From Pseudomonadota bacterium (GTDB lineage Bacteria; Pseudomonadota; Alphaproteobacteria; Reyranellales; Reyranellaceae), in the NCBI GenBank assembly GCA_018240685.1, contig JAFEFG010000016.1, positions 1 through 56,738 of the forward strand: a DNA stretch of 56,738 nucleotides. Reading direction: 5' to 3'. How positions within the stretch are numbered: the first letter of the stretch is position 1; each line of letters begins with the position of its first letter. A model generated the notes under the pieces. That model saw nothing but the letters and a program-made list of their open reading frames with translations. It was not told the DNA's origin and made no database searches. Below are positions 54,014-56,738 of this stretch, piece by piece. Made by a program: the position numbers and the translations under genes.

Positions 54014-54999
54014 TTCGGCCTCGGCAACGCTTGGATTTGGACCAGATTGGCTTTCACGGCGAAGTCGCCGTAGTCGAGAAGCATCGACCGCGCGATGCCG
54101 TTGCCCAGCAAGTCCAGGGCCAGCTCGTATTCGGGCTGGGCGCCCTGATCGCCGTTGGCGAAGAAGGCGAAGCGCACCCCCCAGGACGGCTGGTTGCGCA
54201 ACAGGCCGATATCGCCGCGCACCGGCGGCGTCCCCGGAGCGGGGCGCGGCGAGTGGCCGATCACCGCGTTCACTTGGAAAGCGCCGTCGAGCCGGGCGCC
54301 GTCGAAAACCCGGTAGGACACCGACTTGTCACCTTCCCGGGCGTGCTTGATGACGAGCGCCATGTGGGTCGTGGGGAACAGGGTGCCGGCCGGCAACTCG
54401 AAGCTGCGGACCTCGGGCAGGGTGAAGCTCGCCCGCCCCTTGCCGCCCAGTGCTTCGAGGTCGGCGCGCCCCCGCAGCTCCTCTTCGACCTCGTCGTTCT
54501 GTGCATTGCGAACGCTGAAACGCAGCTGCAGCCCGTCCTTGGATTCATAGCTGGTGAAGCTCGAATCAGTCTCGAACTCCTCGCCGTCATTGCGCAGGAA
54601 GGTGAGCTTGATGCGCTGCTTGATCTCCCAGCCGTCGCAGGAATCGACCGTCTCCAGCACCATGTTGCCGTTGACCTCGACGATGCCGCTGTTGGGCCGG
54701 GCCACGGCGAGTTTCATGTCGTAGGTGGCCCGGTTGGGCGCGAGAACGATATCGGCGGGGAACTCGATCGGCGGCGTCGGTGTCGGCGCACTTTGCGGAC
54801 GCTGCACCGCCTGCGGCTGCTCGGCCTCCGGCCGCTGCACGGCCTGCGGGCGTTGCTGCTGCTGTTGTTGTTGCGGCGCCGGCGGCTGCTGGGCGTTGGC
54901 GCCGACGCTTATCCACAGACAGAGCGCAAGGCACAGGCTCACCGCGACGATCGGGGTCGCAGTTTGAGCGCGAGAACGGCGAAAACTATACCTGGTCAA
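54007..54999 (-). CDS. DUF1849 paralogue with Gln/Pro-rich N-terminal linker
   Basis: This roughly 330-residue protein shares with the next gene the NRATYDMKLAV opening, CDGWEIKQRIKLTF with one Cys, and a final PRPKC with the second Cys. Between the signal peptide (ending VGANA) and the domain is a Gln-run and the repeated PQAVQRP unit. The start is uncertain: TTG at 54999 gives a good signal with basic residues (TRYSFRRSR), a GTG at 54942 would remove them, and the open frame extends further to 55173, which would overlap the divergent gene. Coupled to the second DUF1849 gene by a seven-base overlap. It looks like a duplication that has diverged. Confidence 0.8.
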   Translation of the reverse strand: MTRYSFRRSRAQTATPIVAVSLCLALCLWISVGANAQQPPAPQQQQQQQRPQAVQRPEAEQPQAVQRPQSAPTPTPPIEFPADIVLAPNRATYDMKLAVARPNSGIVEVNGNMVLETVDSCDGWEIKQRIKLTFLRNDGEEFETDSSFTSYESKDGLQLRFSVRNAQNDEVEEELRGRADLEALGGKGRASFTLPEVRSFELPAGTLFPTTHMALVIKHAREGDKSVSYRVFDGARLDGAFQVNAVIGHSPRPAPGTPPVRGDIGLLRNQPSWGVRFAFFANGDQGAQPEYELALDLLGNGIARSMLLDYGDFAVKANLVQIQALPRPKC

Positions 55000-55112
55000 C
55001 GGCAATTGGCAGGGGGCTAGGCCTTGTAGCCAGACGCGTAAGCGTAATATCCATGCGCGCAGATTTCCAGAATCATCGCCTGCGTCAGGGCTGCACAGGG
55101 AGGATGGCATCC

Positions 55113-56093
55113 ATGAGTGAACGCAAGCCGCGCGTGTTCGCGACCCGGCATTTCCCTTCCGATGTCGAGGCACGCCTAGCGGCCAGCTTCGACGCCGTCC
55201 TCAACCCGGAAGACCGGCTGTTCGACAGCGCCGCCCTCGCCGGAGCGACCCGGGGCTGCGACGCCATCCTGTGCGCGGCGGGCGATGCGATGAATGCCCA
55301 GGCCATCGCCTCCCTGCCCGAGTCGGTGAAGATGATCGCGACCTTTTCCGTCGGCTACGAGCACATCGACGTCGCCGCGGCCGCGAAGCGCGGCATCCTG
55401 GTGAGCAACACCCCCGACGTGCTGACCGATGCGACGGCGGATATCACCATGCTTTGCCTGCTGGGTGCTGCCCGGCGTGCCCATGAAGGCGCGACGATGC
55501 TGCGCGGCCATCGCTGGGTGGGCTGGAGCCCGACCCAGCTCATGGGAGTGCACGTCACCGGCAAGCGCCTCGGCATCCTGGGCATGGGGCGCATCGGACA
55601 GGCCGTGGCCGACCGCGCCCGCGCCTTCCGCATGACGATCCACTACAGCAACCGCAGCCGGCTGCCGCCCGAACTGGAGAAGGGAGCCATCTTCCATGCC
55701 GATGGCGACGGCATGCTGCCCCACTGCGACTTCCTGTCGATCAATGCACCGCTCACGCCAGCGACGCGCAAATGGGTCAATCGAGAGCGCATCGCCCGGC
55801 TGCCCAAGGGGGCGGTCGTGGTGAACACGGCGCGGGGCGGCGTGGTCGACGACGAGGCCCTGATTGCCGCACTCAAGAGCGGACACCTCGCCGCCGCCGG
55901 TCTCGACGTGTTCGACGGCGAGCCGCGGATCCATCAGGGCTACTACGATCTGGAGAACGCCTTCCTGCTGCCGCACATGGGCTCGGCAACCGTCGAGACC
56001 CGCAACGCCATGGGCTTCAGGGCCCTCGACAATCTCGAGGCCTACCTCCTCAGAGGGCAGACGCCGCCCGATCAGGTGCGTGCTTCTTCCTGA
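55113..56093 (+). CDS. D-2-hydroxyacid dehydrogenase, glyoxylate reductase-like
   Basis: This 326-residue NAD(P)-dependent enzyme reduces 2-oxo acids such as glyoxylate or hydroxypyruvate. LGILGMGRIGQAVADRA is the nucleotide site (near 153-169). R241 in NTARGGVVDDEAL, E270 in VFDGEP and H288 in LLPHMGSAT form the catalytic set. ATG at 55113 lies nine bases after ggagg; the ATG at 55104 is too close to it. It is divergent from the DUF1849 pair, and its 3' end overlaps the next gene by 44 bases. Confidence 0.93.
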   Translation: MSERKPRVFATRHFPSDVEARLAASFDAVLNPEDRLFDSAALAGATRGCDAILCAAGDAMNAQAIASLPESVKMIATFSVGYEHIDVAAAAKRGILVSNTPDVLTDATADITMLCLLGAARRAHEGATMLRGHRWVGWSPTQLMGVHVTGKRLGILGMGRIGQAVADRARAFRMTIHYSNRSRLPPELEKGAIFHADGDGMLPHCDFLSINAPLTPATRKWVNRERIARLPKGAVVVNTARGGVVDDEALIAALKSGHLAAAGLDVFDGEPRIHQGYYDLENAFLLPHMGSATVETRNAMGFRALDNLEAYLLRGQTPPDQVRASS

Positions 56094-56625
56094 TGGTCTT
56101 GTGCCGGCCGGCGGTCTTCTTTCTGTCCTTGCTCTTGGCGGTGGTCGCCGGAGCCGATGCCGCATTCGCCTTGGCGGCCGTACCCGCACTCACGGCCTCG
56201 GGTGACGACGGCTGCTCGGCGGGCACCGAGGACGTGGGAGCCGCAGCGTTGGCCGTCGCGGTATAGACCGCCGGATCCCAGCTCGCTGCGGGCGCATCGG
56301 CGGCCGCGTGCGGCGGAGGCGCATATTCGACGCCGTCCTCACCCGCCTGTCGAAACGGTGCGTTGTAATTCACGTCGTAGGGATCGCGCCCGCCCTCGCG
56401 CGGCCGGCAGATGTCCTGGTTCTGGAACGTCCGCCACATCGCGCAATCCTGCTTGGTGACGATCGAGGCGAGATGGTCCGCGCCCGTCTTGCCCGTCTCC
56501 ACCATCGAAGCGCCGTCGACGCCATAGCTGGCCGCCGTCACGGCCGCCGGGGCACAGGCTCCCGCCAGCAGCGGCAGCCCGACAGCCAGGGGCAGAGCGA
56601 GGCAGGAAAGCCGGCGGAGTCTCAT
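56050..56625 (-). CDS. Small lipoprotein with basic C-terminal tail, function unknown
   Basis: This 191-residue protein has a lipoprotein signal with lipobox LAGAC (Cys about 24). A short conserved-looking part has GKTGADHLASIVTKQDCAMW and QDICRPRE with two Cys. The last 90 residues are Ala/Pro-rich and end in a Lys/Arg-rich tail (KSKDRKKTAGRHKTIRKK). The core looks like a family of alphaproteobacterial lipoproteins of unknown role. A promoter-like sequence lies upstream. It overlaps the convergent dehydrogenase gene by 44 bases. Confidence 0.8.
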   Translation of the reverse strand: MRLRRLSCLALPLAVGLPLLAGACAPAAVTAASYGVDGASMVETGKTGADHLASIVTKQDCAMWRTFQNQDICRPREGGRDPYDVNYNAPFRQAGEDGVEYAPPPHAAADAPAASWDPAVYTATANAAAPTSSVPAEQPSSPEAVSAGTAAKANAASAPATTAKSKDRKKTAGRHKTIRKKHAPDRAASAL

Positions 56626-56648
56626 TTCAATTCTTAGATAATTAATTC

Positions 56649-56676
56649 AATATACTGAAAATACTCAATATTTGAA
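56649..56676 (-). promoter_or_regulatory. Candidate promoter of the small lipoprotein gene
   Basis: On the minus strand ttcaaa at 56676-56671 is followed after 16 bases by tatatt at 56654-56649, in an AT-rich patch about 24 bases before the ATG. Confidence 0.45.
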
Positions 56677-56700
56677 GATTCGTCAAACGGCGCACCGGAA

Positions 56701-56734
56701 CTCGCTGAGGCCGCTCCGATGCGGCCTCAGCGAG
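56701..56734. terminator. Perfect hairpin at the right edge
   Basis: A 14-base perfect stem (ctcgctgaggccgc and gcggcctcagcgag) with a tccgat loop. It may end a gene beyond the window; no T-run is visible before the edge. Confidence 0.5.
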
Positions 56735-56738
56735 CGTC

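Overview
The window is GC-rich double-stranded bacterial DNA packed with genes of alphaproteobacterial type. The backbone is a chain that is usually compact in Alphaproteobacteria: gatC-gatA-gatB, ruvX, pyrB-pyrC, plsY, dprA, topA, rnr, a DUF983 gene and rpmG. Bug-type solute-binding proteins, a Liv-type ABC operon, DUF1849 (EipB) proteins and a MerR-HTH citrate synthase also fit an alphaproteobacterium. A Reyranella- or Rhodospirillales-like soil or water heterotroph is my best guess, but no marker gene for genus is present. I see no rRNA, tRNA, CRISPR array, transposase, integrase or prophage gene. No gene-free stretch exceeds 300 bases; the longest are 46328-46621, 4067-4341, 49664-49909, 48311-48553 and 33394-33628.

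Region by region: 1-4066 holds a partial metallo-beta-lactamase-fold hydrolase, a GH15 glycosidase and gatB. 4067-14955 is an accessory block that separates gatB from gatA: an orphan tricarboxylate-type binding protein, an arylsulfatase with a divergent LysR regulator, a D-aminoacylase-like amidohydrolase, a small lipoprotein, and an iron-uptake module (TonB-dependent siderophore receptor, PepSY membrane protein, small membrane protein, divergent AraC regulator, with a Fur-box-like site between receptor and regulator). 14956-19983 holds gatA, gatC, a sodium/proton antiporter carrying a cyclic-nucleotide-binding domain, and ruvX. 19984-24635 holds envelope and redox genes (a secreted YtkA-like protein, a 2OG-Fe(II) oxygenase-like protein, YceI, cytochrome b561) and a divergent pair of citrate-synthase homologues, one fused to a MerR-type DNA-binding domain.

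24698-27006 is pyrB plus a dihydroorotase homologue that has lost key metal and substrate residues. 27019-33393 is a LysR gene divergent from a complete branched-chain-type ABC importer (binding protein, two permeases, two ATPases) followed by a CnbZ-like putative deaminase, which reads as one uptake-and-processing unit. 33629-44770 returns to the backbone: a secreted Cys protein, plsY, an MFS transporter, dprA, topA, rnr, DUF983, an S41 protease and rpmG. 44876-56625 is accessory metabolism and envelope: aldehyde dehydrogenase, a polytopic membrane protein, an LLM flavin oxidoreductase, an MFS transporter, a patatin, a ROK sugar kinase, tandem DUF1849/EipB paralogues, a D-2-hydroxyacid dehydrogenase and a small lipoprotein.

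The points most worth attention are the paired citrate-synthase homologues with an AT-rich dyad region between them, the degenerate dihydroorotase, the split gatCAB operon, two copies of a nested palindromic intergenic repeat, the antiporter-CNBD fusion, and the Liv importer linked to a CnbZ-like enzyme.
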